Part shown: one piece after another, positions 39,920-48,947 of the stretch
How the letters are laid out: each line of letters opens with the position of its first letter
Numbering within the stretch: position 1 is the stretch's first letter
Assembly (NCBI RefSeq): GCF_013415305.1
Contig: NZ_JACBXU010000006.1
Coordinates: 62,001-126,000 of the forward strand
DNA: 64,000 nucleotides
Direction of reading: 5' to 3'
DNA from: Pantoea sp. WMus005
GTDB taxonomy: Bacteria > Pseudomonadota > Gammaproteobacteria > Enterobacterales > Enterobacteriaceae
Translations under genes and position numbers: made by a program
The notes under the pieces: model-generated
Told to the model about the DNA's origin: nothing
Database searches by the model: none
Seen by the model: only the letters and a program-made list of their open reading frames with translations

Positions 39920-41260
39920 ATGGCCACGCGTTCCACTATTATGGATACCAACAGTTTCCGCGCCGAACATGCCGATGCGCTCGACAGCGACACGCGCAAA
40001 CTGACCGATAAACGCAGTAAAGTGCTTGGCGAATCCTATCGCCTGTTCTACCGCAAACCGGTTCATCTGGTGCGGGGTGAAGGGCAATATCTGTGGGACG
40101 CGGCGGGCGATAAATATCTCGACGTCTACAACAACGTAGCGAGCATCGGTCATTGCCATCCGGCCGTGATTGAAGCGGTGACGCAGCAAATGAAAATGCT
40201 GAACACCCACACCCGTTATCTGCATGAAAATATTCTGGATTACAGCGAAGCGCTGCTGGCGACCACGCCTGAGGCGATCGATCGCGCGATGTACATGTGC
40301 ACCGGCTCGGAAGCCAATGACCTGGCGATCCGCGTGGCGCGTGCTTTCAGCGGCGGAACCGGCATTATTGTCAGTAAAGAGGCCTATCACGGCACCAGTG
40401 AACTGACCTCTGGCGCGTCTCCGGCGCTGGGCAGTGGACAGCCGCTGGCTCCGACTACGCGGCTGGTGATGCCGCCGGATGCTTATCGTGTGGATGCGCC
40501 TGACCTGGGCGACTGGTTCGCTGACCAGATTCAGCAGCAGATTGATGACATGGCGGCGCACGGCATTAAATTTGCCGGTTTCCTGGCGGACTCGATCTTC
40601 TCATCAGATGGGGTGCTGCCTAATCCGCGCGGCTTCCTGAAACAAGCAGTCGAGGTGGTGCATGCCAACGGCGGCATCTTTATTGCTGATGAAGTTCAGC
40701 CTGGCTTTGGCCGTACCGGCGACGCGTTCTGGGGCTTTGGCCGTCACGATGTGGTGCCTGATGTCATCACCACCGGCAAGCCAATGGGCAACGGCATTCC
40801 GGTTTCCGGACTGCTGGCAAAAAGTGACGTGCTGGCTGCCTTCAGTGACTCAATTCCTTACTTCAATACCTTTGGTGGCAATCCGGTCGCGATGGCGGCG
40901 GCCCAGGCAGTGCTGAAAGTGATCACTGAAGAGGGATTACAGGAGCACAGTCGCGTGGTCGGCGCGAAGTTACTGGCTGAGCTACGAACTCTGATGGACC
41001 GCTATGAGTGCGTAGGCGATGTGCGCGGGGCCGGGCTATTTATCGGCTTTGAACTGGTCACCGATCGTCACAGCAAAACGCCGGACAAAACGCTGGCGCT
41101 GAACCTGATCGAGAAGCTGCGTGAACATCGTGTGCTGACTTCAGTTGCCGGTCCGTATGGGAATGTGCTGAAACTGCGTCCGCCATTGGCTTTCCAGGAG
41201 AGCGACATCGACTGGCTGGTTGGTGCACTCGACAATGCTCTGCGCGAGCTGGGTCAGTAA
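39920..41260 (+). CDS. Class III pyridoxal-phosphate aminotransferase
   Basis: 446 residues. Fold-type I features: YLDVYNNVASIGHCHP (substrate/cofactor region), MYMCTGSEANDLAIRVAR, FIADEVQPGFGRTG (Asp contacting the pyridine N) and TTGKPMGNG with the Schiff-base Lys. This group includes alanine-glyoxylate and omega-aminotransferases; annotation is usually 'aspartate aminotransferase family'. A DeoR repressor is divergent, so a catabolic role (amino alcohol or omega-amino acid) is possible. GGGAG ribosome site before the ATG. Specific substrate not deducible. Confidence 0.85.
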   Translation: MATRSTIMDTNSFRAEHADALDSDTRKLTDKRSKVLGESYRLFYRKPVHLVRGEGQYLWDAAGDKYLDVYNNVASIGHCHPAVIEAVTQQMKMLNTHTRYLHENILDYSEALLATTPEAIDRAMYMCTGSEANDLAIRVARAFSGGTGIIVSKEAYHGTSELTSGASPALGSGQPLAPTTRLVMPPDAYRVDAPDLGDWFADQIQQQIDDMAAHGIKFAGFLADSIFSSDGVLPNPRGFLKQAVEVVHANGGIFIADEVQPGFGRTGDAFWGFGRHDVVPDVITTGKPMGNGIPVSGLLAKSDVLAAFSDSIPYFNTFGGNPVAMAAAQAVLKVITEEGLQEHSRVVGAKLLAELRTLMDRYECVGDVRGAGLFIGFELVTDRHSKTPDKTLALNLIEKLREHRVLTSVAGPYGNVLKLRPPLAFQESDIDWLVGALDNALRELGQ

Positions 41261-41370
41261 CGCCCAGGGCAGGGCAGACGCGGCGTCCGGGCGGGAGGCG
41301 TGCTGGCTGGCAGCCTGACCTCTGCGCGCCGCGTTCCCGGTCAGATGAGGCAGAAAAGGCCGATTCAGCA

Positions 41371-41389
41371 ACTGCACACTGAAAAAACA
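41371..41389. promoter_or_regulatory. Candidate SoxS/MarA box upstream of sodA
   Basis: ACTGCACACTGAAAAAACA matches the marbox AYnGCACnnWnnRYYAAAY in its whole left half and partly in the right. sodA is a SoxRS regulon member in enterics. Distance to the sodA -10 is about 80 bp. Confidence 0.35.
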
Positions 41390-41447
41390 ACGGGTTGCTA
41401 ATGCCGGGTTTCGCAAATCCTTAGGGTTAATAGGGCATTGATTACCC

Positions 41448-41475
41448 TTTTACGCTACATGAATTTAACTATAAT
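41448..41475 (+). promoter_or_regulatory. sodA promoter
   Basis: Perfect TATAAT at 41470-41475 with a weak TTTTAC 16 bp before. The stretch TTTAACTATAATGA followed by CTGCTTACGCGGCA is near-identical to the E. coli sodA promoter, where Fur and ArcA sites overlap the -10. Confidence 0.6.
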
Positions 41476-41542
41476 GATTCGACTGCTTACGCGGCACGTC
41501 CCGAATTCGTCGTGCTGCTCAAACTAAATGGAGAGGAAGAAC

Positions 41543-42160
41543 ATGAGTTATTCACTGCCATCCCTGCCTTACGCATACGACGCACTGGAACCGCATTTCG
41601 ACAAGCAGACGATGGAGATCCATCACACCAAACACCACCAGACCTATGTGAACAACGCGAACGCGGCGCTGGAAGGTACTGAATTTGCTAATCTGCCGGT
41701 AGAAGAGCTGATCACCAAACTGGATCAGCTGCCAGCAGACAAAAAAGGCCCACTGCGTAACAACGCAGGCGGTCACGCTAACCACAGCCTGTTCTGGAAA
41801 GGCCTGAAAATCGGCACCACGCTGCAGGGCGACCTGAAAGCGGCTATCGAGAAAGATTTCGGTAGCGTTGAAAAATTCCAGGAAGAGTTCGAGAAAGCCG
41901 CTGCGACCCGTTTCGGTTCTGGCTGGGCATGGCTGGTTAAGAAAGGCGACAAACTGGCTGTGGTTTCTACCGCAAACCAGGATAACCCGCTGATGGGTGA
42001 AGCGGTTGCTGGCGTTTCTGGCTTCCCGATCATCGGTCTGGATGTGTGGGAACACGCTTATTACCTGAAGTATCAGAACAAGCGTCCTGACTACATCAAA
42101 GCGTTCTGGAACGTCGTTAACTGGGACGAAGCGGCAGCCCGCTTCGCTTCTGCTAAATAA
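41543..42160 (+). CDS. sodA: Manganese superoxide dismutase
   Basis: 205 residues from the ATG at 41543 with GAGAGGAAG before it. Metal ligands are visible in [24 protein letters not shown] and [11 protein letters not shown]. The Gln in STANQDNPL (C-terminal half) is the Mn-type outer-sphere residue. Dismutates superoxide in the cytoplasm. Single gene with its own terminator. Confidence 0.99.
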   Translation: MSYSLPSLPYAYDALEPHFDKQTMEIHHTKHHQTYVNNANAALEGTEFANLPVEELITKLDQLPADKKGPLRNNAGGHANHSLFWKGLKIGTTLQGDLKAAIEKDFGSVEKFQEEFEKAAATRFGSGWAWLVKKGDKLAVVSTANQDNPLMGEAVAGVSGFPIIGLDVWEHAYYLKYQNKRPDYIKAFWNVVNWDEAAARFASAK

Positions 42161-42187
42161 GTTAACCAAACGTAAACGCAATGAAGA

Positions 42188-42221
42188 TAAACCGGTGAAA
42201 TTTATTTCGCCGGTTTTTTTT
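42188..42221 (+). terminator. Rho-independent terminator of sodA
   Basis: AACCGG-GAAAT / ATTTC-CCGGTT stem followed by TTTTTTTT, 28 bp after the stop. Confidence 0.9.
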
Positions 42222-42362
42222 ATCTCTATTTTGTGCCTTACCAAAATGTACCAGAAATCGTCAATTATCAGTTTATATGTTATTCCACATTAACCTGCCG
42301 TTGATATTGGCTATGTTATGTTCGCTGACATTCCTTGCTTAACTCACAGTGTGTCGCTGACT

Positions 42363-43331
42363 ATGTCAATTATAACTACTCAGGAAAATACGACTGAATC
42401 CTCTGCATCGCTATTTTTTCAGTTAATTAGTGGGAAAACCGTTCCGGATAAACTCTGGCGGAGTAAACGTTTTCGCCTGAAATTTGTATTAAGAACGTTA
42501 ATATCGCCGCTGACGACGCTGCGTTACCTGAATGCGCTGTCGCACTTACCGCAACTCCCCTTGTTGATGAGCACGCAGGGATTGCTGCCAGCCAAGCTGC
42601 ACCGGCCCTATCTGCGTTCAGGGCTGAGCATTGCTGCCCGTGCGCAGGCGATAATTGATCATTACAGCCTGATGAATAATCTGGACAATCCCCTGCTGCG
42701 TCAGTTGCTGCAAAGCGCCACGGATAATGTGCTGGCTACACTGACCGGTAAAAATGGTGAGACCTTTATCCTCTCCTGTAGCTCAGGTTATTTCGACAGG
42801 GAAGGGGAAGTGACGCTGGTATTGCGTTATAATGACGAAATTATTGCTTCGCTCTCATTTTCTATTCTCAACGAGAATAACCAGCGCACGCTGTTAATTG
42901 GCGGATTACAGGGACCGCGTAAACATATCAATAATGAAATGATCCGCGAGGCGACTAAAGCGGCTCACGGTCTCTTTCCGAAACGCCTATTAATGGAAGC
43001 AGTATTTATTGTTGCTAAGCAGTGCGGCGTGGAAAGTATTCAGGCGGTGGGCGATGAGACGCATGTATTTCGCAGCCTGCGTTATCGTCACAGCAAAGGG
43101 GATAAGTTCTTTGCCAGCTACAGTGAGTTCTGGCTGTCGCTGAGTGGTGAAGCGCGCAAAGATGGGATGTTTACACTGCCGCTGAGCCTGCCGCGTAAAA
43201 CGCTGGAGGAGATCGCCAGTAAGAAGCGGGCAGAGTATCGCCGCCGTTATGAACTGCTGGATGCGCTGGCGGAGCAGGTGTATGCCGCCGCCGGCGAACG
43301 CAAAGCCGATGTCGATCAGGCTGCTGCCTGA
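42363..43331 (+). CDS. VirK/YbjX-family protein (DUF535)
   Basis: 322 residues from the ATG at 42363; an ATG at 42318 in frame would add 15 residues, and neither has a clear ribosome site. Family features are VLRYNDEIIASLSFSI, LLIGGLQGPRK, EATKAAHGLFPKRLLMEAVFIVAKQCGVESIQAVGDETHVFRSLRYRHSKGDKFFASYSEFW, and a basic helical tail. VirK/YbjX proteins are linked with outer-membrane remodelling and resistance to antimicrobial peptides in pathogens, often PhoP-controlled. The first 150 bp are distinctly AT-rich, as in horizontally moved or xenogeneically silenced genes. No operon partner. Confidence 0.82.
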   Translation: MSIITTQENTTESSASLFFQLISGKTVPDKLWRSKRFRLKFVLRTLISPLTTLRYLNALSHLPQLPLLMSTQGLLPAKLHRPYLRSGLSIAARAQAIIDHYSLMNNLDNPLLRQLLQSATDNVLATLTGKNGETFILSCSSGYFDREGEVTLVLRYNDEIIASLSFSILNENNQRTLLIGGLQGPRKHINNEMIREATKAAHGLFPKRLLMEAVFIVAKQCGVESIQAVGDETHVFRSLRYRHSKGDKFFASYSEFWLSLSGEARKDGMFTLPLSLPRKTLEEIASKKRAEYRRRYELLDALAEQVYAAAGERKADVDQAAA

Positions 43332-43340
43332 TCGACCCCG

Positions 43341-43703
43341 TCAGAATGCGGTTTTAGCGAAGCCGGTCATCGCCTTCAGACCCATCTCACGTCCCAGCGC
43401 GGTCATTGGATGCACCACCACCAGGCCGCGCACGCTTTTCTTCAGCGCACCCAGATTTGCCTGCTCTTTCTTGGTAATTTCGCGGCTGAAGCCCATTTTT
43501 TGCAGCTTCTGCGCTTCAGCACTGAGTTTTTCAACCCGCTGACCGCGCAGACGCTCAATCTCAATGACCAGCGCTTCTTTCTCTTTCAGCAACGCGCCCA
43601 GTTTCTCGACATCACCCGATTCGAGTAACTGCGGCTCTTTGCGGTTCAAAGCGTCCAGCTTATCGCTGAGAAGTTTGATTTCGTTCTTTTCTTGCTCTTT
43701 CAT
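43341..43703 (-). CDS. yibL: Ribosome-associated protein YibL
   Basis: 120 residues from the ATG at 43703, the E. coli length. Charged coiled-coil N-terminal half ([18 protein letters not shown]...[25 protein letters not shown]), then the conserved [11 protein letters not shown] and [28 protein letters not shown]. Associates with the ribosome in E. coli; exact role unknown. Placed downstream of mtlR as in E. coli (there with yibT between). Convergent with the VirK-type gene 9 bp away. Confidence 0.93.
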   Translation of the reverse strand: MKEQEKNEIKLLSDKLDALNRKEPQLLESGDVEKLGALLKEKEALVIEIERLRGQRVEKLSAEAQKLQKMGFSREITKKEQANLGALKKSVRGLVVVHPMTALGREMGLKAMTGFAKTAF

Positions 43704-43776
43704 GACAACAACTCGTTGAGGAAAACAGGGCAAGGATACACCAAATCTGGCGCATATTCCCGCTCAGGTTAAGACG

Positions 43777-43799
43777 AAAAAGGCGCCGTGATGGCGCCT
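43777..43799 (-). terminator. Rho-independent terminator of the mtlADR operon
   Basis: AGGCGCC / GGCGCCT stem, loop GTGAT, five T on the minus strand, 7 bp after the mtlR stop. Confidence 0.85.
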
Positions 43800-43806
43800 G
43801 AAAGGA

Positions 43807-44409
43807 TTAGCTGCCGGACTTTTTAAACGCCTGCTTCATACTGATGCGGGCAATCAGTTCGGTGAGTGACAGGACCATAGTGGATCGCACCATCTGCAGA
43901 TAGCGCTGCTGCTGCATGCTGCGCAGCTCTGCATCTTCGGTGTGAAACACCGGCGCGGGCGGCCAGGCGGTGACACAGTGCAGCTCACCAAATGGACCAA
44001 GGATTTCATCGTCAGTAAAACGATAATCGCCGCTGTCGTGATTCAACTCTTCGCGCAGCGCCAGCAGCAGTTCACCATCTTCATATTCATGGCGACTGAT
44101 GACGCCAAGTCCGTAAATGAGCTTCAGGCGAACCGACAGTTCGCCCAGAGGACCATTGCCCAGCAGCAGTGGCTCTACCGCATATTTGACCGCATAGTCA
44201 TCTTTGCGGAACACCTGCAGCACCAGCAAATTGACGGCTTCAGCCAATAGCTCAACAGCGGCGATCAGAAAGCTTCTCACCGAACGACCGGCGTTCAGGC
44301 GCTCAAGCACCCGGTTCTCAAAAGCCTGCTTCTCTTCCATTATTGCCTGCATGGGTTTTATACCGCCGTTGGGCGCAGGCGAACTGCGCCCGGCTTGCGT
44401 CACTAACAC
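43807..44409 (-). CDS. mtlR: Mannitol operon repressor MtlR
   Basis: 200 residues from a GTG at 44409, 7 nt past the mtlD stop. The N-terminal stretch is then as long as in E. coli (195 residues); ATG 44352 or 44340 are alternatives. Core nearly E. coli: FENRVLERLNAGRSVRSFLIAAVELLAEAVNLLVLQVFRKDDYAVKYAVEPLLL and FTDDEILGPFGELHCV. All-helical, with no classical HTH; moderates mannitol operon expression, possibly through a partner protein. Last gene of mtlADR. Confidence 0.93.
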   Translation of the reverse strand: MLVTQAGRSSPAPNGGIKPMQAIMEEKQAFENRVLERLNAGRSVRSFLIAAVELLAEAVNLLVLQVFRKDDYAVKYAVEPLLLGNGPLGELSVRLKLIYGLGVISRHEYEDGELLLALREELNHDSGDYRFTDDEILGPFGELHCVTAWPPAPVFHTEDAELRSMQQQRYLQMVRSTMVLSLTELIARISMKQAFKKSGS

Positions 44410-44416
44410 GCGCGCA

Positions 44417-45565
44417 TTATGCCATAGCGTGCCAGGCGCTCACCACAGAAGCCACGACTTCGCTGTCGGCATCCAGTCCTGAAATTTCAGCCAGCGTCGC
44501 CTGTGGGCCTTTTTCTGCCAGCAGCGCGGCCAGCTCCTGCGCCTGAGGGTCCTGATCGCTGTGATAGCGCATCGCGGCGGCAATACCCTGCACCAGGCTG
44601 GCGTGCGGTAAACCATATTCCAGCGTACCCAGCGTCGGCTTGATCAGGCGATCGCCTGCGCTGAGTTTACGCAGCGGCTGACGGCCTACGCGCTCAACAT
44701 CATCTTTCAGGTACGGATTTTCAAAACGACCCAGAATCTTCTGGATGTAGGCCGCATGTTTATCCGCGTCAAAACCGTAACGCTTAATCAGCACCGCGCC
44801 GCTCTCTTCCATCGCGCCTTTCACGACGGCCCGGATTTTTTCGTCGAGGATAGCGTCACGAATAGTCTGATGACCGGCCAGCTGGCCGAGGTAGGCGGTA
44901 ATGGCATGGCCGGTATTCAGGGTGAAGAGTTTACGCTCAACAAACGCCATCAGATTATCGGTCAGTTCCATGCCCGGAATGGTCGGCAGGTCGCCCTTAA
45001 ACTGGGTTTTATCGACGATCCACTCGCTGAAAGTCTCAACAGTCACTTCCAGTGGATCGGTGCTGCCCGCGTCAGAAGGGGGCACGATGCGATCGACAGC
45101 GGAATCCACAAAGCCGACATGCTGTTCCAGCCAGGCGTGATAGTGCTCCGGCAGCGCCTTCAGCACATGCTGTTTTAGCTGGCTGGTGCCGCGCACCATA
45201 TTCTCACAGGCAATGATATTTAACGGGCGGGTATTGCCGTTGTCGCTGCGTTTTGCCAGACCTTTTGCCACACTGCCGGCAATACGCTCCAGAATCTGCG
45301 GACCCACGGCGGTAGTGACCAGATCGACTTCAGAGACCAGAGTGATGATCTCATCGCCGGTGCTGTTGACCGCACTGACCCCTTTAACCATTTCCACTTT
45401 GGCCTGCTCGCCAACCACATGAACGGGATACTCATGACGCGCGTTCAGTGCATCCAGCACCGTCTGATTCACATCAGCAAAAACCAGTTCGATACCTGCA
45501 TCAGCCAGTAATTTGCCGATAAAGCCGCGACCAATGTTTCCTGCTCCGAAATGTAACGCTTTCAT
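44417..45565 (-). CDS. mtlD: Mannitol-1-phosphate 5-dehydrogenase
   Basis: 382 residues. Rossmann motif [13 protein letters not shown] at 5-17 binds [31 protein letters not shown] and [12 protein letters not shown] are conserved through the long-chain polyol dehydrogenase family. Converts mannitol 1-phosphate to fructose 6-phosphate in the cytoplasm after uptake by MtlA. Weak ribosome site, preceded by two intercistronic hairpins. Confidence 0.98.
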   Translation of the reverse strand: MKALHFGAGNIGRGFIGKLLADAGIELVFADVNQTVLDALNARHEYPVHVVGEQAKVEMVKGVSAVNSTGDEIITLVSEVDLVTTAVGPQILERIAGSVAKGLAKRSDNGNTRPLNIIACENMVRGTSQLKQHVLKALPEHYHAWLEQHVGFVDSAVDRIVPPSDAGSTDPLEVTVETFSEWIVDKTQFKGDLPTIPGMELTDNLMAFVERKLFTLNTGHAITAYLGQLAGHQTIRDAILDEKIRAVVKGAMEESGAVLIKRYGFDADKHAAYIQKILGRFENPYLKDDVERVGRQPLRKLSAGDRLIKPTLGTLEYGLPHASLVQGIAAAMRYHSDQDPQAQELAALLAEKGPQATLAEISGLDADSEVVASVVSAWHAMA

Positions 45566-45592
45566 AATTTTTGACCCATATCAAATGACGAT

Positions 45593-45640
45593 GGGGCGGG
45601 CAAACCCGCCCCAGGAAATCGGGACGGGCATGACCGCCCC
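45593..45640 (-). repeat. Two tandem GC hairpins between mtlA and mtlD (REP-like)
   Basis: GGGGCGGG-CAAA-CCCGCCCC at 45593-45612 is perfect; GGGACGG-GCATGA-CCGCCCC at 45621-45640 has one mismatch. They form successive hairpins in the mtl message between the permease and dehydrogenase cistrons. E. coli has a REP element in this gap. Expected to protect the upstream mtlA part from 3' decay and give unequal expression. Confidence 0.6.
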
Positions 45641-45661
45641 AGGGAAAATAATTGCTCTGAA

Positions 45662-47596
45662 TTACGCGATCGCAGGCTTACCTGACAGCAGATCCAGAAC
45701 TTCCTGCACGCTGGTGGTGTTCGCCAGCTTCTCAATCACGCTGTCATCATCCAGCGCATTGGTCAGGCTGGTGATCACCTGGATGTGCTCGTTGTTACGG
45801 GCAGCAATACCAATCACCAGGCGCGCGACATCGTCCGGCTCTTCGCCAAACAGAACACCTGCCGGATACTGACAGAACACCACGCCGGTTTTCAGCACGC
45901 GATCTTTTGCTTCGACGGTACCGTGCGGCACTGCAATCGACTCACCGAGGTAGGTTGGCGTCAGTTTTTCACGCGCCAGCATCGCTTCAACATATTCAGG
46001 CTCAACGTAACCGCCTTTCACCAGTTGCTCACCGGCAAAGCGAATCGCCTGTTCTTTGTTGCTGGCGGTCAGGCCGAGGAAGACGTTATCCGCACCCAGT
46101 TTGAACAGGTGCGCATTACCTTCGTCGTAGCTATCGGACAGGGCGGTATTCACCGTTGCGCGATGCACGTCACTGCGGTTAGCGGCGACCAGACGTTCGG
46201 TCAGCGTGCTGTAGAGTGCGCTGTCGAGGAAGTTGTTCAGCGAGATATGCTGCGCATGCGGGGCCTGACGAATGGCGCGTTCGGTCAGGTCACGGTGAGT
46301 AATGACCAGATCAACATCACCCGGCAGGGCATTGATCGCGGTATTCGTTACCGACACACTGCTGAGACCGGCATCCTGCACTTTCTTACGCAGCACGCCT
46401 GCACCCATTGCACTGGAACCCATACCGGCATCACAGGCGACGATGATTTTACGCACGTGGTGCAGTTCAACGCTCATGGCATCGCTGGCGATTGCTGCAC
46501 CCGCCACGCCCTGACCTTTAGACTGCGCTTTCATCTCGTGCATGCGCTGAGTCGCGGCTTCGATATCGTCATCTTCTTTGACTTTGCTGGTTTTCAGCAG
46601 GATAGCGGACACGACAAAGGAGACAGCGAAAGCAGCGGCGATCGCGGCGATGTTCGCGAAGTAGGCACCCTTTGGTGTCATCGCCAGCACGGCCAGGATG
46701 GACCCCGGTGAGGCTGGTGAGACCAGGCCGCCGTTCAGTACGGTCAGCGTGAAGACGCCGGTCATACCGCCCAGGATTACCGCCAGCAGGAGGCGAGGAG
46801 CCATCAGCACATACGGGAAGTAGATCTCATGGATGCCGCCGAGGAAGTGGATAATTGCCGCACCACCCGCAGACTGTTTAGCACTGCCACGACCAAAGAA
46901 CATGTAGGCCATCAGCACGCCCATACCCGGACCCGGGTTGGCTTCGATCAGGAAGAAGATTGACTTACCTGCTTCACTCGCCTGCTGAATACCCAGCGGT
47001 GAGAAGATGCCGTGGTTAATGGCGTTGTTCAGGAACAGGATTTTCGCCGGTTCGACAAAGATTGAGGTTAGCGGCAGCAGGTTGTTCTGCACCATCAAAT
47101 TCACGCCTGCGGCGAGAATGTGTGACAGACCTTCAACCAGCGGACCGATCGCCAGGAACGCCAGCAGTGCCAGGATCATCCCGATAATACCGGCCGAGAA
47201 GTTGTTAACAAGCATCTCGAAGCCGCTTTTGACTTTGCCGTCAATCGCCCGGTCAAACGACTTTATTGCCCAGCCGCCCAGCGGACCAGCAATCATCGCG
47301 CCGAGGAACATCGGCATATCGGCACCGACAATCACACCCATGGTCGTAATTGCACCGACCACGCCACCGCGATCGCCGCCCACCAGACGCCCACCGGTGA
47401 AACCAATCAGCAGTGGCAGCAGGTAGGTGATCATTGGGCCAACCAGTTTGGCCAGCGTTTCGTTCGGGATCCAGCCAGTTGGAATAAACAGCGCGGTGAT
47501 GATACCCCAGGCGATAAACGCCCCGATGTTTGGCATCACCATATTACTCAGAAAGCGACCAAAGCTCTGTACTTTGACCTTAACTGATGAGGACAT
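45662..47596 (-). CDS. mtlA: Mannitol-specific PTS permease IICBA
   Basis: 644 residues from the ATG at 47596 (SSSVKVKVQSFGRFLSNMVMPNIGAFIAWGIITALFI). IIC membrane domain to about residue 345, IIB with the phosphorylated Cys in VACDAGMGSSAMG near 395, and IIA with His in ESIAVPHGT near 560. Imports mannitol as mannitol 1-phosphate. First gene of mtlADR, behind a control region with four good CRP sites. Confidence 0.97.
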   Translation of the reverse strand: MSSSVKVKVQSFGRFLSNMVMPNIGAFIAWGIITALFIPTGWIPNETLAKLVGPMITYLLPLLIGFTGGRLVGGDRGGVVGAITTMGVIVGADMPMFLGAMIAGPLGGWAIKSFDRAIDGKVKSGFEMLVNNFSAGIIGMILALLAFLAIGPLVEGLSHILAAGVNLMVQNNLLPLTSIFVEPAKILFLNNAINHGIFSPLGIQQASEAGKSIFFLIEANPGPGMGVLMAYMFFGRGSAKQSAGGAAIIHFLGGIHEIYFPYVLMAPRLLLAVILGGMTGVFTLTVLNGGLVSPASPGSILAVLAMTPKGAYFANIAAIAAAFAVSFVVSAILLKTSKVKEDDDIEAATQRMHEMKAQSKGQGVAGAAIASDAMSVELHHVRKIIVACDAGMGSSAMGAGVLRKKVQDAGLSSVSVTNTAINALPGDVDLVITHRDLTERAIRQAPHAQHISLNNFLDSALYSTLTERLVAANRSDVHRATVNTALSDSYDEGNAHLFKLGADNVFLGLTASNKEQAIRFAGEQLVKGGYVEPEYVEAMLAREKLTPTYLGESIAVPHGTVEAKDRVLKTGVVFCQYPAGVLFGEEPDDVARLVIGIAARNNEHIQVITSLTNALDDDSVIEKLANTTSVQEVLDLLSGKPAIA

Positions 47597-47738
47597 AAAC
47601 CCACCCCTTATTGAGACGCGCTTCAATAGGAGAGCGCGCTTGTTTTTGTTTAGCCACCCCGACGCATTGCCGGTGGTATTACTGTATGCACGCGGACTCT
47701 ATCACGCGAATTTGACACTGCGTAGCGCACGGAATAAG

Positions 47739-47754
47739 TGTGATCTATATCACT
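47739..47754. promoter_or_regulatory. CRP site 1
   Basis: TGTGA-TCTATA-TCACT, nine of ten consensus half-site positions. Confidence 0.75.
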
Positions 47755-47782
47755 CATTCAGGGTGGGGGCAGGGGTAGTTAT

Positions 47783-47798
47783 CGTGACTGAGATCACA
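47783..47798. promoter_or_regulatory. CRP site 2
   Basis: CGTGA-CTGAGA-TCACA, nine of ten consensus half-site positions. Confidence 0.7.
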
Positions 47799-47855
47799 CT
47801 TTTACAGGCGTAAGCGGTTGTTTTGCCGTTTTTTTAAGCAGGATGGGCGGTTGTC

Positions 47856-47871
47856 TGTGAGGTAGATCACA
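47856..47871. promoter_or_regulatory. CRP site 3
   Basis: TGTGA-GGTAGA-TCACA, all ten consensus half-site positions. Confidence 0.8.
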
Positions 47872-47899
47872 CTGAGCTGTGGGGTATTTGTTATATAAA

Positions 47900-47915
47900 T
47901 GTGACTTAGATCACA
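47900..47915. promoter_or_regulatory. CRP site 4
   Basis: TGTGA-CTTAGA-TCACA, all ten consensus half-site positions. Confidence 0.8.
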
Positions 47916-47990
47916 AACTATTTTTGGTCAAAAATGCGCCAGATCACACTTCATTCAGCGGGTGATGGGGGGAGCGAAAAAAGCAGAAGA

Positions 47991-48018
47991 GACGGGCAGA
48001 CGATCAACGCCTGCCCGT
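47991..48018 (-). terminator. Probable terminator of yiaF
   Basis: Minus strand: ACGGGCAG / CTGCCCGT stem with an 11-nt loop, T6 tract only after a 9-nt gap. Moderate support. Confidence 0.5.
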
Positions 48019-48027
48019 AAAGCGAGT

Positions 48028-48744
48028 TTACTGCAGACCACCCTGAACGGCAGCCTGTGCCTGAGGAAGCGCCTGCGAATTGGCGGATAAGGTGCTCATC
48101 AGCGCGTTATATTGCGACGCCTGATCCTGAGTCGGGAACTGGACACCGCCATCATTGAAGCTGACACGGGTTCCCTGTGTTTGCAGGAAATCGCCAGCCT
48201 GCACCGCGCCCTGGCTTAGCGCCTGGAGTTTTGGCAGCAGCGGAATCAGCTGATTGGCGGGCACCGTTACCACTTTGTTGTAAGCGGTGTCGTAGACTTT
48301 TTTCAGGTCATCCGACTGCTTCAGGGCCGCTTTACTGCTGTCAGCCTGCATTTTTGCGCTTTCAATCTGCTGGGTGACGATCACCAGTGCGCTGTTAGCC
48401 TGCCGCAGGGAGTCACGACGAGTGAGGTAATCCTGCGGAACGCGAATGGCAGAAAGCTCATCCACCACCGGACGCATACCCTGTTCAACTGCTTTGTTCG
48501 CCTGCTGCGAGAAGCCATACATGATGGCGTAATCGCTGGCGAAGTTACCAAAGCTCTGCTTCTGATTTTCGCTGAGGCTGGGAAGATGTTCGCCGCTGCG
48601 CATCACGGTGTTCTGGAGAAAATCGATAAATGCTTTGCGCTGCTCGCCTTCTTTATCACCACATGCGGTGAGTTGCAGCACGATCAGCGCGCCAGCGAGC
48701 ATAATACCGCCACGTGCCATAAGGCGTGTAAGTCCTGAAGCCAT
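48028..48744 (-). CDS. yiaF: YiaF, DUF3053 lipoprotein
   Basis: 238 residues. Signal peptide with lipobox LQLTAC, Cys about residue 28, then DKEGEQRKAFIDFLQNTVMRSGEHLPSL, SDYAIMYGFSQQ, RPVVDELSAIRVPQDYLTRRDSL and GVQFPTQDQASQYN as in E. coli YiaF. Mostly helical periplasmic domain; function unknown. AGGAG ribosome site before the ATG. Conserved near mtl and yiaG. Confidence 0.92.
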   Translation of the reverse strand: MASGLTRLMARGGIMLAGALIVLQLTACGDKEGEQRKAFIDFLQNTVMRSGEHLPSLSENQKQSFGNFASDYAIMYGFSQQANKAVEQGMRPVVDELSAIRVPQDYLTRRDSLRQANSALVIVTQQIESAKMQADSSKAALKQSDDLKKVYDTAYNKVVTVPANQLIPLLPKLQALSQGAVQAGDFLQTQGTRVSFNDGGVQFPTQDQASQYNALMSTLSANSQALPQAQAAVQGGLQ

Positions 48745-48947
48745 TGGGTCAACTCCTGTCGGTGAAACTGTCTGATGTCCAGGTAGGAATGGCCTAAAGA
48801 ATAGAACAAACCGCCGTCACGGCACAATGTGAAACCACCTGTGAAACAGATGCTTTCTTCAACACCGGTTACACAATGGCATCGCCTGCGCGTTAAAGCA
48901 CGTACCTGAACGTAACGTTTAACAGCCTGAGGCTCGCTGCCACACCC

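Larger units (their letters stand above)
47597..48027 (-). promoter_or_regulatory. mtlADR control region
   Basis: 431 bp with no gene, between mtlA and yiaF. It is a run of cAMP-CRP sites: 47739-47754, 47783-47798, 47856-47871 and 47900-47915, plus a TCACA half-site at 47944-47948. E. coli mtlA also has five CRP sites. A minus-strand transcript start for mtlA is expected in the first 100 bp upstream of the gene. The right end (47991-48018) holds the yiaF terminator. Confidence 0.75.
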
